NCBI RefSeq assembly: GCF_014194695.1
Contig: NZ_JACIAH010000007.1
Span: forward strand, 284,223 to 348,222
Origin: Rhizobium sp. BK399
GTDB taxonomy: Bacteria; Pseudomonadota; Alphaproteobacteria; Rhizobiales; Rhizobiaceae
Reading direction: 5' to 3'
Length of the DNA stretch: 64,000 nt
Below are positions 17,069-24,581 of the stretch, in pieces (the stretch's first letter is position 1; each line of letters opens with the position of its first letter). A model generated the notes under the pieces. That model ran no database searches and was not told the origin of the DNA. It saw nothing but the letters and a program-made list of their open reading frames with translations. Made by a program: the position numbers and the translations under genes.

Positions 17069-18031
17069 TCACAAGCGCTCCTTGAGAGAAGCCATCATGG
17101 AATCCCATGCATCGGCTGCCGGATCAAGCGCCGTGCGCAGCGGATCGTACTTCTTCCGGGTCACTGCCCGGGCGAGCTGGAACTGCACCGACTTTGCGAC
17201 TTCGGAAATTCGACGCGCGTCGTCAATGGCGGAGGAAAATTCGCTGGCCGAGACCCAAGCTAGGTGATCGCCGGCAAGCTCGAAATTGGCGCCGAACTGA
17301 CGCAACGTATTGAACGCGTATTTGTGAAAGAAACCGAAGGGACGCTCTGCCACGGCTTCCACCTGCTGCGGAAACACTTCAGCGAAGGCGCGGATCGGAT
17401 TGGTGGTCGGTCTGCGGCCGAAGTGAAGTCCGAGAAGCTCGCGTGCCATAGTGCTGACCTGCATCGCATCAGGCATGCGAACGGGAATTTTTGCAAACTC
17501 CGTGTAGGGGAGGAACGGCGGATCATCTGCGGACAAATGCAGCTGGAACAGCCCGTCGAAATCCTCTCCCACAAGCTGGAAATAGCCGCCGTTGTGAAAA
17601 TACTCGATGCGCTTGCCGGTGAAGTCGAGCCTGTTGATTGCCACCGTGGTCTTGCCATGCTCGGTTCGGTAGGCCGTGCCCTGGGTATCGGGCATATAAA
17701 ACGAGTCCATCTCGATCAGGCAGAGGCGACCTCGCGCAATCTGGGTTTCGACGTGCCGTTCGACCCGATCGAAGATAGCGAGTTCGGTAACCCGGATGTC
17801 GTAGAGTGACTCGAGATCCTCGAGAGGCACCTTGAAGAAGGTGAACTGGTCGCCCTCGAAATCCTGCGTCAGCGTGAAGCCAAGCATCGCCTCCGGCGCA
17901 GCACCCGCGGCGTTCAACACTTCGATCCAAAGGTCGACGTAGCAATTGGTTTCCGGCCACATGCGCTCGCTGGAGTGCAGCGGATGCGACTGATAGCCGT
18001 CCGGGCGCGCCCGCGGGAAGACGGCTGTCAT
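17069..18031 (-). CDS. DUF1839-type protein, possible papain-fold aminoacyltransferase
   Basis: A 320-residue protein of no proven function that I recognise as the DUF1839 family. Visible features are TNCYVDLWIEVL (Cys30), the block LIEMDSFYMPDTQGTAYRTEH (two segments; Asp109, His125) and YFHNGGYF. The order Cys, then a G-x-LxxxDxFYxPD block, then His resembles BtrH-type transferases that move an acyl group from a carrier protein to an acceptor. That likeness is my inference. ATG 18031 lies 9 bases after the ligase stop; GTG 18049 is an alternative start. Its place directly after the amino acid:carrier ligase supports action on the loaded carrier. Confidence 0.65.
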   Translation of the reverse strand: MTAVFPRARPDGYQSHPLHSSERMWPETNCYVDLWIEVLNAAGAAPEAMLGFTLTQDFEGDQFTFFKVPLEDLESLYDIRVTELAIFDRVERHVETQIARGRLCLIEMDSFYMPDTQGTAYRTEHGKTTVAINRLDFTGKRIEYFHNGGYFQLVGEDFDGLFQLHLSADDPPFLPYTEFAKIPVRMPDAMQVSTMARELLGLHFGRRPTTNPIRAFAEVFPQQVEAVAERPFGFFHKYAFNTLRQFGANFELAGDHLAWVSASEFSSAIDDARRISEVAKSVQFQLARAVTRKKYDPLRTALDPAADAWDSMMASLKERL

Positions 18032-18039
18032 CAAACCAC

Positions 18040-18948
18040 TCAGCCCCACAGCGCTTGCCGCACCTTGGAAGGCCAGTGCTTGAGCTCCAGTCCGTGGTGA
18101 TGGAAGAGCGCGAGCGCAATACGCTCAAGTCCGAAGCCGACACAGGCGGTATGGGCAACACTGCCGTCTTCAAGATAGAGGTCCCATTTCGTGCCGAACG
18201 CGTCCTGATGGTAGTTGAAGCTCATGCAGGCCGTCGGCTTGGCAACCGAGGTGATCGGAATGAGCAGCTCGAACTTCAGGTTCTGGTCGCGTTGGTTGTT
18301 GGCCAGCATCTTGCCGGCGCGGCCGAAGAAGGGATCGTTCGCGACATCGATCGTCACATCCAGGCCCACCGCCTTCATCATCTCGACGCCGCGGTCCATC
18401 CAGCGCTGCCGGAAATCCGTGACGTGCTGCTCCGTGCCCATACAGATGTATTCGCGCATGCGGAAAAGCTGCTGGCGCGCCGGATCCTGTGATGGCTCAT
18501 GCCGGAAGCAGTAGGATTGCAGATCGAAAAGACCGCCACTCATCGGCAGTTTGCCGCGACGAGCAACAGTCGGATAGAGCGGGTAGCAGGCCGCAGGCGT
18601 CAGTACGATATCAGTTGCCTGCTGATCCTTCGTCCAGTCGTCGCCCACTTCCATGCATTGAAGCAGGCTGATGTGGTCGAGTTCGTTGCCGCAGAAACTA
18701 TGGACAGTGCCGGCGAGCTGCGGGAAGCTCTTCATGTAACCGCTTTTCTCGAAGAAGGCGCGGTTCATGCCCGGCGGGAAACGCATTGCCTCGGCGCCGT
18801 CGGCGCCGCCGAATTTGTCGATCAAGCGCTCGAAGGCGGCAATCACATCTTCGAATTGTCCGCTGCGGCCATAGAGCCCGTCAACGCCGGTATCAATCAA
18901 AAGGCCCGATTCAAATAGCCTGTCCAAAAACGTTGTCTGCACGTCCAT
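18040..18948 (-). CDS. Amino acid:[carrier protein] ligase (class II aaRS homologue)
   Basis: A 302-residue seryl-tRNA-synthetase-like catalytic core with no N-terminal tRNA-binding arm. Motif 2 (YCFRHEP...RMREY) and motif 3 (GFGLERIALALF) are present. Cys121, Glu166 and Cys269 fit the zinc-binding triad of atypical SerRS and of the Bradyrhizobium aminoacyl-CP ligases, with identical spacing to the triad I recall for the latter. Those enzymes activate Gly or Ala and attach it to the phosphopantetheine of a small carrier protein. A carrier protein gene lies in the same operon. ATG 18948 (GGGGTGA upstream) was chosen; it is 4 bases after the flavoprotein stop. Confidence 0.9.
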   Translation of the reverse strand: MDVQTTFLDRLFESGLLIDTGVDGLYGRSGQFEDVIAAFERLIDKFGGADGAEAMRFPPGMNRAFFEKSGYMKSFPQLAGTVHSFCGNELDHISLLQCMEVGDDWTKDQQATDIVLTPAACYPLYPTVARRGKLPMSGGLFDLQSYCFRHEPSQDPARQQLFRMREYICMGTEQHVTDFRQRWMDRGVEMMKAVGLDVTIDVANDPFFGRAGKMLANNQRDQNLKFELLIPITSVAKPTACMSFNYHQDAFGTKWDLYLEDGSVAHTACVGFGLERIALALFHHHGLELKHWPSKVRQALWG

Positions 18949-18952
18949 GTCG

Positions 18953-20134
18953 TCACCCCAGTAAGCTAGTGTCCTGCTTGTGAACAAGAAGCATGCTCGA
19001 CGTGTTGCCGAGGATGCGGTCGTTCGAGATCATGAGTTGTGCGGAGTGGGCGTCGCGCAGGTGGCGTCCGACGCTGAACGGCGTGCCGTTCTTGTAGCCC
19101 ATGATCCCGCAGATCAGCATCACATGATTGACGATCTCGAGGATCGTTTCCGACGATGCGATCTTCACGTTGTTCATCGTGACGGCAAAGCCGATGGAGG
19201 AAAGCTTGTCCGCGTCATCCTTGGCTCCTTCGTAAGCCTTGAGACCGGCGACGACATTTGAGCGAACCATCTGAAGCAGGTTGGAGACCTCGGCCAGCCG
19301 CAGGGCTCCGGGCGGCGGTGTTCCCGGCGACTTGCGTGCAGCGGCGCGCACGAACGACTGCGCCCGGCCCACCGCGTCGACGGCGATGCCATACCACACG
19401 CTGCTCCACAGGAGGTGCGACGATGCCAGCATCGATTGAGCAGCAATCTCGGCAAAGGGCTTCGGCAGGATTTGTTCGGCAGGCGCCTCACCTTTGAAGA
19501 GGAAGCCATCCGAACAAGTGCCGCGCATGCCGAGGGTGTTCCAGGCATGGGTCTTTTCCAGCGCGTACTGCTCCTCGAGGAAAACGGTCAGGACCTGATC
19601 GGAAGAAGCCGCATTTGCATGGGCCCGCGAGGTAATCATGATTGCATCGGCGTGGGAACCGTAGGATATGACGCTCGCGTCCTTCTCCAGACGGCAGGTA
19701 TCGCCCTCGACCTCGATCGCGCAGATGCTATTTCGGAGATTGCCGCCGATGCCGCCTTCGGTCGTCGCAGACGCGATCAACAATTGCTCGCCAGCCACGC
19801 GTTGCATGAAGGCCCGATGCCATTCGCTCTCGCCGCCATGCTCGACGAGGCTGCAGAGTTTGATGTGATGCATCGCGAAGACCATGGCGGCGGCGGCACA
19901 ACCCTGTCCAAGCGTCGAGCATAATTCAGCGATCTGAGCGATCGTCGCGCCTTCACCGCCGAGGTGACGCGGGATCTGAATTCCAAACAGCCGCTCGGCT
20001 CTCATGGCCTCCACGGCCTCGTGCGGGAACCTCCCATCAAAATCGACGGAGTCTGCATGCTTTGCCGCGATCGCTGCCACGCGGGCGACCCTGGCGGCAA
20101 GATCCTCTTGCGCGATTTTGACCGGAAAGTTCAT
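18953..20134 (-). CDS. Acyl-CoA-dehydrogenase-like flavoprotein
   Basis: A 393-residue member of the acyl-CoA dehydrogenase fold: N-terminal helical domain (about 1-110), beta domain with SATTEGGIGGNL (about 135-146) and C-terminal helical bundle. The position that usually carries the catalytic glutamate in a YEG-type motif reads LMISNDRILGNTS, with no glutamate, so classical alpha-beta dehydrogenation may be lost or altered. The start forms TAAATG with the carrier protein stop, so the two are coupled. The likely substrate is an aminoacyl group on the carrier protein; this is inferred from the operon. Confidence 0.78.
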   Translation of the reverse strand: MNFPVKIAQEDLAARVARVAAIAAKHADSVDFDGRFPHEAVEAMRAERLFGIQIPRHLGGEGATIAQIAELCSTLGQGCAAAAMVFAMHHIKLCSLVEHGGESEWHRAFMQRVAGEQLLIASATTEGGIGGNLRNSICAIEVEGDTCRLEKDASVISYGSHADAIMITSRAHANAASSDQVLTVFLEEQYALEKTHAWNTLGMRGTCSDGFLFKGEAPAEQILPKPFAEIAAQSMLASSHLLWSSVWYGIAVDAVGRAQSFVRAAARKSPGTPPPGALRLAEVSNLLQMVRSNVVAGLKAYEGAKDDADKLSSIGFAVTMNNVKIASSETILEIVNHVMLICGIMGYKNGTPFSVGRHLRDAHSAQLMISNDRILGNTSSMLLVHKQDTSLLG

Positions 20135-20386
20135 TTAGGCGACCTTCCGGCTATCTTTGATCTGGTCGACAGTCCTCGCGATTGCTGCAATGCTGGCGAA
20201 TGACTTGCGATTCAAAAGATTGTCAGGAAACTCGATATCGAAGGCCTCTTCGATACCAAGCATGAGCTGGACGGAAGCGAAGGAAGTCAAACCGACGGCA
20301 TAGAGGTCGTCATCGTCGGCAACTTGGTCAACAGAAACGGGAAGCTTTCCGAATTTGACCAGGAGATCACGGATCGTAGTATTCAT
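20135..20386 (-). CDS. Dedicated acyl/aminoacyl carrier protein
   Basis: An 83-residue carrier protein with the phosphopantetheine site in VGLTSFASVQLM (Ser35); the usual DSL is replaced by LTS. It opens the operon and is the probable acceptor for the amino acid activated by the ligase two genes downstream. GGAG lies upstream of the ATG. The protein is distinct from housekeeping AcpP in the motif and its genomic setting. A 4'-phosphopantetheinyl transferase is not in the window. Confidence 0.88.
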   Translation of the reverse strand: MNTTIRDLLVKFGKLPVSVDQVADDDDLYAVGLTSFASVQLMLGIEEAFDIEFPDNLLNRKSFASIAAIARTVDQIKDSRKVA

Positions 20387-20646
20387 TATGACTTCTCCAA
20401 GATGATCATATCTCGAGTGGCGAAACGGCCTTGTTCTCGGGATAGGCGTAGTCCGGAAAAGACAAAATTCTGCTAAATGACGTAGTTAAAGCGAACTGAT
20501 CACTTCAGCTAAATTCTTAGAAGAGACGACGACAGGAAGCGGAACTTAGTTGAGATTTCAAACCCTTGCCGCGATTGCAATCAACACGCCACGAAAGGGG
20601 TCTTCTGACACATTGTTCAGGAACAATACTTCTCTCGCGTTTTTTA
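20387..20646. other. Intergenic region before the carrier-protein operon
   Basis: This 260-base gap separates the end of epmB from the carrier protein gene, both on the minus strand, and should hold the operon promoter. A minus-strand TTGTCT followed by TATCCC with 15-base spacing (near 20445-20471) is a weak promoter candidate. A palindrome ATTGTTC-AG-GAACAAT (20612-20627) lies close behind epmB without a T-tract. No open frame or known RNA motif was seen. Confidence 0.4.
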
Positions 20647-21699
20647 CTAGACGAGCGGCGGGTACAGGTGCTCGGTCCCGCGATAATCCGAAACCGAATA
20701 GCAGCCCTCGCCCATCGCTCTGATCGACTGTTCAGCGATCACGGCTTTGCCATGGCCACCAGGTATGTCGAGTATATAGGTGGGCTGGCAGAGACCAGAA
20801 ATCCGACCGCGCAGAGCCGCGACGATCCTCTGTCCCTCTTCGATCGTGAGCCGAAAATGGCTCGTCCCGGGAGCCAGATCAGGATGGTGCAGATAATAGG
20901 GCTTTACGCGCGTCTCGACGAAAGCCTTCATCAGTTCCGTGAGCACGGCCGGATCGTCATTGACGCCCTTGAGCAGCACCGACTGGCTGACCATGACCAC
21001 CCCGGCATCAATTAGGCGCGCACATGCCGCTCTTGCCTCGTCTGTCAGTTCGCGCGGATGATTGGCATGCAAAGCCACATAAACGCTCTTGCCACTCGCC
21101 CTCAGCGCCGCAATCAGGGCCGCATCGATCTTTGATGGATCGACAACAGGAACGCGCGTGTGGAACCGCACGATCTTCACGTGATCGATCAATGCCAGTT
21201 CGCGAAGGATCTCTTCGAGCCGTCGCGGGGAGAGGATTAACGGATCGCCGCCCGTCAGGATCACTTCCCAGATTTCGTGGTGGTCGCGAATATAGGCAAA
21301 AGCTGCCGACATTGCCTCGGAGTCCAATGTCCCCAAGCCTTGTGGACCAACCATTTCGCGTCGAAAACAGAACCGGCAGTAGACCGGGCACACATGCACG
21401 GCTTTCAACAGCACGCGATCCGGATAGCGATGAACGATGCCTTGTACGGGACTATGGGCCTCGTCGCCGATCGGATCCGCACGCTCTTCAGGCGCAACGA
21501 TCAGCTCGGCCGCGTCAGGAACGAACTGCCGGGCAATCGGGTCGGCGTCATTCGCAGGATCAACCAGACCCACGACCGTCGGCGTCAATGCAATGGCGTA
21601 CCGTGCGGCGACATCCGCCAAAGCGTCGCGGTCTCTTTCGCCGAGCAACCCGGCGCGTTCGAGACCCTCGACGGTCTTGATGGCTGTGATGCTGTTCAT
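20647..21699 (-). CDS. epmB: EF-P (R)-beta-lysylation protein EpmB (lysine 2,3-aminomutase family)
   Basis: Radical-SAM, PLP-dependent enzyme of 350 residues. CPVYCRFCFR gives the CX3CX2C iron-sulfur motif, and a PLP-lysine region lies near the C-terminus (GGHGKAVI). EpmB makes (R)-beta-lysine for attachment to elongation factor P. It is shorter than catabolic clostridial KamA and lies next to epmA and efp, which supports the EF-P role. ATG 21699 was chosen for its ATGA overlap with epmA; the longer frame overlaps epmA further. Confidence 0.92.
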   Translation of the reverse strand: MNSITAIKTVEGLERAGLLGERDRDALADVAARYAIALTPTVVGLVDPANDADPIARQFVPDAAELIVAPEERADPIGDEAHSPVQGIVHRYPDRVLLKAVHVCPVYCRFCFRREMVGPQGLGTLDSEAMSAAFAYIRDHHEIWEVILTGGDPLILSPRRLEEILRELALIDHVKIVRFHTRVPVVDPSKIDAALIAALRASGKSVYVALHANHPRELTDEARAACARLIDAGVVMVSQSVLLKGVNDDPAVLTELMKAFVETRVKPYYLHHPDLAPGTSHFRLTIEEGQRIVAALRGRISGLCQPTYILDIPGGHGKAVIAEQSIRAMGEGCYSVSDYRGTEHLYPPLV

Positions 21700-22763
21700 G
21701 TGCCGTACTCCGCGACCGGCGCCCATAGCACCTGATCGATCCGTGACGCCCCGGTTGCCAGCATCACCAGCCGATCGAAGCCGAGCGCGATGCCACTTGC
21801 CTCCGGCATTTTGGCGAGGGCCTCCAAGAAATCCTCGTCGAGCGGATAGCGTTCGCCGTAGATGCGAGCTTTCTCGGCCATCTCGGTCTCGAAGCGGCGG
21901 CGCTGTTCTGCCGCATTGGTGAGCTCCCCAAAACCGTTCGCGAGCTCAACGCCGCAGGCGTAGACCTCGAAACGTTCGGCAACCCGGGGATCGCTCGCGG
22001 AAGGACGCGCCAGCGCAGCTTCCGATACTGGATACCCGTCCAGAATCGTGACGCGGCCAAAGCCTAGATGCGGTTCCACCTTTTCGACCAGCACGCGGCT
22101 GAACAAATCCGCCCAGCCGTCATCTTCGGCAACGCGCATGCCGGTCCGCTTTACCTGGTCCGCGAGATGCGCCCGATCCGTGGCGCCGTCGGTCGAAACG
22201 GACGCCAGCAGATCTATGCCAGCGTAGCGGTCGAAGGCTGCGGCAACGCTTAGCCGGTTCGGCCCCGCGAACGGATCGCACTCGCTCCCGCGATAGGTGA
22301 GCCGCGTCGTCTTCATGGTTTCTGCAGCAAGGGCCAGAATGCGAACGCAATCCATCATCAGACTCTCATAGCTTTCGCCCACGCGATACCATTCAAGCAT
22401 GGTGAATTCCGGATGATGCAACGGACCGCGCTCGCGGTTGCGATAAACGTGAGCGAAGCAGGCGATGCGCTGTTCTCCGGCCGAAAGCAGTTTCTTGCAG
22501 GCAAATTCAGGCGAAGTGTGCAGATATAGCGGCGCTGCTGTCTGGCCGTCAGTCGTCAGCGCTTTGGTGGCAAAGGCGTGCAGATGCGCCTCGTTGCCTG
22601 GCGACACTTGCAGCGTGGCAGTGTCGACCTCCAGAAAGTCCTCGCTTAGGAAGTAGCCGCGTAGGGCCGTCTGGATCGCATTCCGCCCGAGCAGAAACGG
22701 GCGGCGGTCCGCATGCACGCTCGGCGTCCACCACGGCGATACTTTGGCGATCGAGGGTTTCAT
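21696..22763 (-). CDS. epmA: EF-P lysine ligase EpmA (GenX/PoxA)
   Basis: Paralogue of the catalytic domain of class II lysyl-tRNA synthetase, 355 residues, with no anticodon-binding domain. Motif 2 (CFAHVYRNRERGPLHHPEF) and motif 3 (GIALGFDRLVML) are intact. It attaches beta-lysine to a lysine of EF-P. ATG 22763 has AGGA 8 bases upstream; ATG 22769 is a less well spaced alternative. It is divergent from efp across about 150 bases. Confidence 0.93.
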   Translation of the reverse strand: MKPSIAKVSPWWTPSVHADRRPFLLGRNAIQTALRGYFLSEDFLEVDTATLQVSPGNEAHLHAFATKALTTDGQTAAPLYLHTSPEFACKKLLSAGEQRIACFAHVYRNRERGPLHHPEFTMLEWYRVGESYESLMMDCVRILALAAETMKTTRLTYRGSECDPFAGPNRLSVAAAFDRYAGIDLLASVSTDGATDRAHLADQVKRTGMRVAEDDGWADLFSRVLVEKVEPHLGFGRVTILDGYPVSEAALARPSASDPRVAERFEVYACGVELANGFGELTNAAEQRRRFETEMAEKARIYGERYPLDEDFLEALAKMPEASGIALGFDRLVMLATGASRIDQVLWAPVAEYGT

Positions 22764-22914
22764 TGACATCGTCCTGACCGGTCTATCCAACGCTGGGGCT
22801 GGCTATTTGCCGGATTTTAGGTTAGTTGCGCCCCCAAAGAACAATCAGTTGCGTCTCGGAGGCCGTATCGACAGTCCTCTACGACGCCAAAAGCCGAGTT
22901 ACAAGGAAGTCTTA

Positions 22915-23484
22915 ATGGTCAAGGTCATCGCCTCTTCCGTCCGCAAGGGCAACGTTCTCGACGTAGATGGCAAACTCTACGTCGTTCTGACTGCCCAGAA
23001 CTTTCATCCGGGCAAGGGCACGCCGGTCACCCAGGTTGACATGCGTCGTATCGTCGACGGCGTAAAGGTTTCCGAACGCTGGCGTACGACCGAACAGGTC
23101 GAGCGCGCCTTCGTCGAAGACGTGAACTTCCAGTATCTTTACGAGGACGGCGAGGGGTTCCACTTCATGAACCCGGCGACCTATGACCAGGTGGTCGTGA
23201 ACGATGAAACGATGGGCGATCAGAAGGCCTACCTGCAGGAAGGCATGACCTGCATCCTGTCGATCCATGAAGGTGTTCCGCTAGCCCTCGAGCTGCCGCG
23301 CCACGTCATTCTCGAAATCACCGAAACCGAACCGGTTGTGAAGGGCCAGACGGCGTCGTCTTCCTACAAACCGGCCATGCTTTCGAATGGCATCCGCACC
23401 TTGGTACCTCCGCATATTGACGCCGGCACGCGCGTCGTTATTGCAACGGAAGACAATTCCTACGTCGAACGCGCCAAGAATTGA
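22915..23484 (+). CDS. efp: Translation elongation factor P
   Basis: Relieves ribosome stalling at polyproline. The 189-residue, three-domain protein has the modification loop FHPGKGTP with Lys34, the residue lysylated by EpmA/EpmB; both modifying enzymes are divergently encoded next door. AAGGAAG lies 8 bases before ATG 22915, so the longer upstream open frame, which runs over the epmA promoter, is not used. A good terminator follows. No EpmC hydroxylase is present here. Confidence 0.97.
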   Translation: MVKVIASSVRKGNVLDVDGKLYVVLTAQNFHPGKGTPVTQVDMRRIVDGVKVSERWRTTEQVERAFVEDVNFQYLYEDGEGFHFMNPATYDQVVVNDETMGDQKAYLQEGMTCILSIHEGVPLALELPRHVILEITETEPVVKGQTASSSYKPAMLSNGIRTLVPPHIDAGTRVVIATEDNSYVERAKN

Positions 23485-23507
23485 TCGATCGACAGCCGTG
23501 AATCAGA

Positions 23508-23538
23508 GGTCGCGTTTGCAGCGCGGCCTTTTTCTTTC
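23508..23538 (+). terminator. Rho-independent terminator of efp
   Basis: GGTCGCG (23508-23514) pairs with CGCGGCC (23522-23528) with one G-U pair, and TTTTTCTTTC follows. It sits about 24 bases after the efp stop. Confidence 0.8.
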
Positions 23539-23555
23539 TTACGGCTTTCGCCAAA

Positions 23556-23583
23556 TAAAAAAGCGCCGGTCTAGCCGGCGCCT
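23556..23583 (-). terminator. Rho-independent terminator of the lipoprotein gene
   Basis: On the minus strand GCGCCGG (23575-23581) pairs with CCGGCGC (23563-23569) and is followed by TTTTTTAT. It lies about 37 bases after the lipoprotein stop and ends the DUF3309-lipoprotein unit. Confidence 0.85.
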
Positions 23584-23619
23584 TGAACTTTCAAATCATG
23601 CCCAGCAGGGCAGCCCGGC

Positions 23620-23883
23620 CTAGTAGCGCGGGCAACGGGCCTCGTAGCGACGGCCATACCGGTCTCTGTAGACGCAGTAACCGCGACGCTCAACGGACTG
23701 GCCGATCAATGCGCCAGCAAGACCGCCGGCTACGGCACCAATTGCTGCCCCACCCCAGCTGTGGCTTACAGCACCGCCAATAATGGCGCCGCTGCCTGCA
23801 CCAATCGCGGTTCCCTGTTCCGTCGCCGTACAGGACGCAAGCGCGCCAACCAGTGCACCAATAAGCACAATCTTTTTCATCAT
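23620..23883 (-). CDS. Glycine-zipper lipoprotein
   Basis: An 87-residue protein with a lipoprotein signal: MKKIVLIGALVGALASC, with the lipobox LASC and Cys18. The mature part is a glycine-zipper repeat (GAGSGAIIGGAV, GGAAIGAVAGGLAGALIG), typical of small outer-membrane or 17-kDa-antigen-like proteins, followed by a basic, tyrosine-rich tail. It starts 27 bases after the DUF3309 stop and is probably co-transcribed with it. Function unknown; an envelope-stability or stress role is inferred. Confidence 0.82.
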   Translation of the reverse strand: MMKKIVLIGALVGALASCTATEQGTAIGAGSGAIIGGAVSHSWGGAAIGAVAGGLAGALIGQSVERRGYCVYRDRYGRRYEARCPRY

Positions 23884-23910
23884 GACATATCTCCCAGATT
23901 TTTCCGTCGC

Positions 23911-24066
23911 TTAGATACGACCGAGCAACACAAGAATAATAATAATCACGAGAACTAGCCCTAAACCTCCGGAAGGTCCATAGCCCCAGCCGCGGCTGTA
24001 ACCCCAATTTGGTAGAGCTCCGATCAAAAGCAGAATAAGGATAATGAGAAGTATGGTTCCAAGCAT
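23911..24066 (-). CDS. DUF3309 small membrane protein
   Basis: A 51-residue protein that I read directly from the minus strand. It begins MLGTILLIILILLLIGALP, has a glycine/tyrosine-rich centre (SRGWGYGPSGG) and a second hydrophobic helix ending LLGRI. This two-helix pattern is the DUF3309 family common in Proteobacteria. GAGGAC precedes the ATG. A GGAAC-N16-TGTT promoter-like element lies 43-67 bases upstream. Function unknown; such proteins are often under general-stress control. Confidence 0.85.
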   Translation of the reverse strand: MLGTILLIILILLLIGALPNWGYSRGWGYGPSGGLGLVLVIIIILVLLGRI

Positions 24067-24108
24067 GGTTCAAGTCCTCGACGTCATTACACCAGGGAAT
24101 GGACCAGA

Positions 24109-24133
24109 AACACGCATCACCGATTTTTGTTCC
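24109..24133 (-). promoter_or_regulatory. Probable EcfG-type (general stress) promoter of DUF3309
   Basis: On the minus strand GGAAC (24133-24129) is followed after 16 bases by TGTT (24112-24109). The alphaproteobacterial EcfG/RpoE2 consensus is GGAAC-N16/17-CGTT, so one base in the -10 part differs. The predicted transcript start would be about 35-40 bases before the start codon. Confidence 0.55.
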
Positions 24134-24581
24134 GCGTGTATCAAATGTTTAGCTTTGGCGGCAAAATCATACGAACCACATCGTTTTCTGCCGCTCCATG
24201 GAATGCAAGTAACATCGCGAAAAGGCTCCGGCCGAAATTCGCCTTAAGATTTTCGACAAAGGCAGTTGACAGAATGGATGCAAATCGCGCTGCACGCATG
24301 ACGTGAATTTTCCGATTCAGCATCTTGTGGGAAAAAGCGATTCAAAATCAATACTTAGCCGTGAACAAACACTGAATCAGCCGGAGTCAGCGATTCGTCT
24401 CCGATTCGTTCTCAAGCTGTTCCGAATCGGAAAACGAGCAATCTGCAAGCTATTCGCGCAACAGAAACTGCGGAGGAAATTCAAATCAGCCCTTGCCTTT
24501 GCGACAACGGCTGTCCATGTGTTGTCTGCTTCGGAGAGGAGCTGACTTGATCTGGGGCTCCCCGGCCTCATCTGCAGGACC
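24134..24581. other. Long intergenic region with a GANTC cluster before the SUV3-like helicase
   Basis: No convincing gene is seen in these 448 bases. The central part holds seven GANTC sites in 115 bases (24314, 24339, 24374, 24384, 24392, 24403, 24424), the target of the cell-cycle methylase CcrM. Two of them lie in an 8-bp inverted repeat CCGATTCG (24401-24408) / CGAATCGG (24423-24430). The region likely holds the helicase promoter. Confidence 0.6.

Noticed and set aside
18040..18948. A second seryl-tRNA synthetase
   Set aside because: It lacks the N-terminal coiled-coil tRNA-binding arm and sits in an operon with a carrier protein.
20612..20627. Palindrome ATTGTTC-AG-GAACAAT as epmB terminator
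   Set aside because: No T-tract on either strand; left as an unexplained inverted repeat.
20647..21699. Lysine 2,3-aminomutase as part of the lysine-degradation cluster
   Set aside because: Overlap with epmA and the divergent efp indicate the EF-P modifying enzyme EpmB instead of catabolic KamA.
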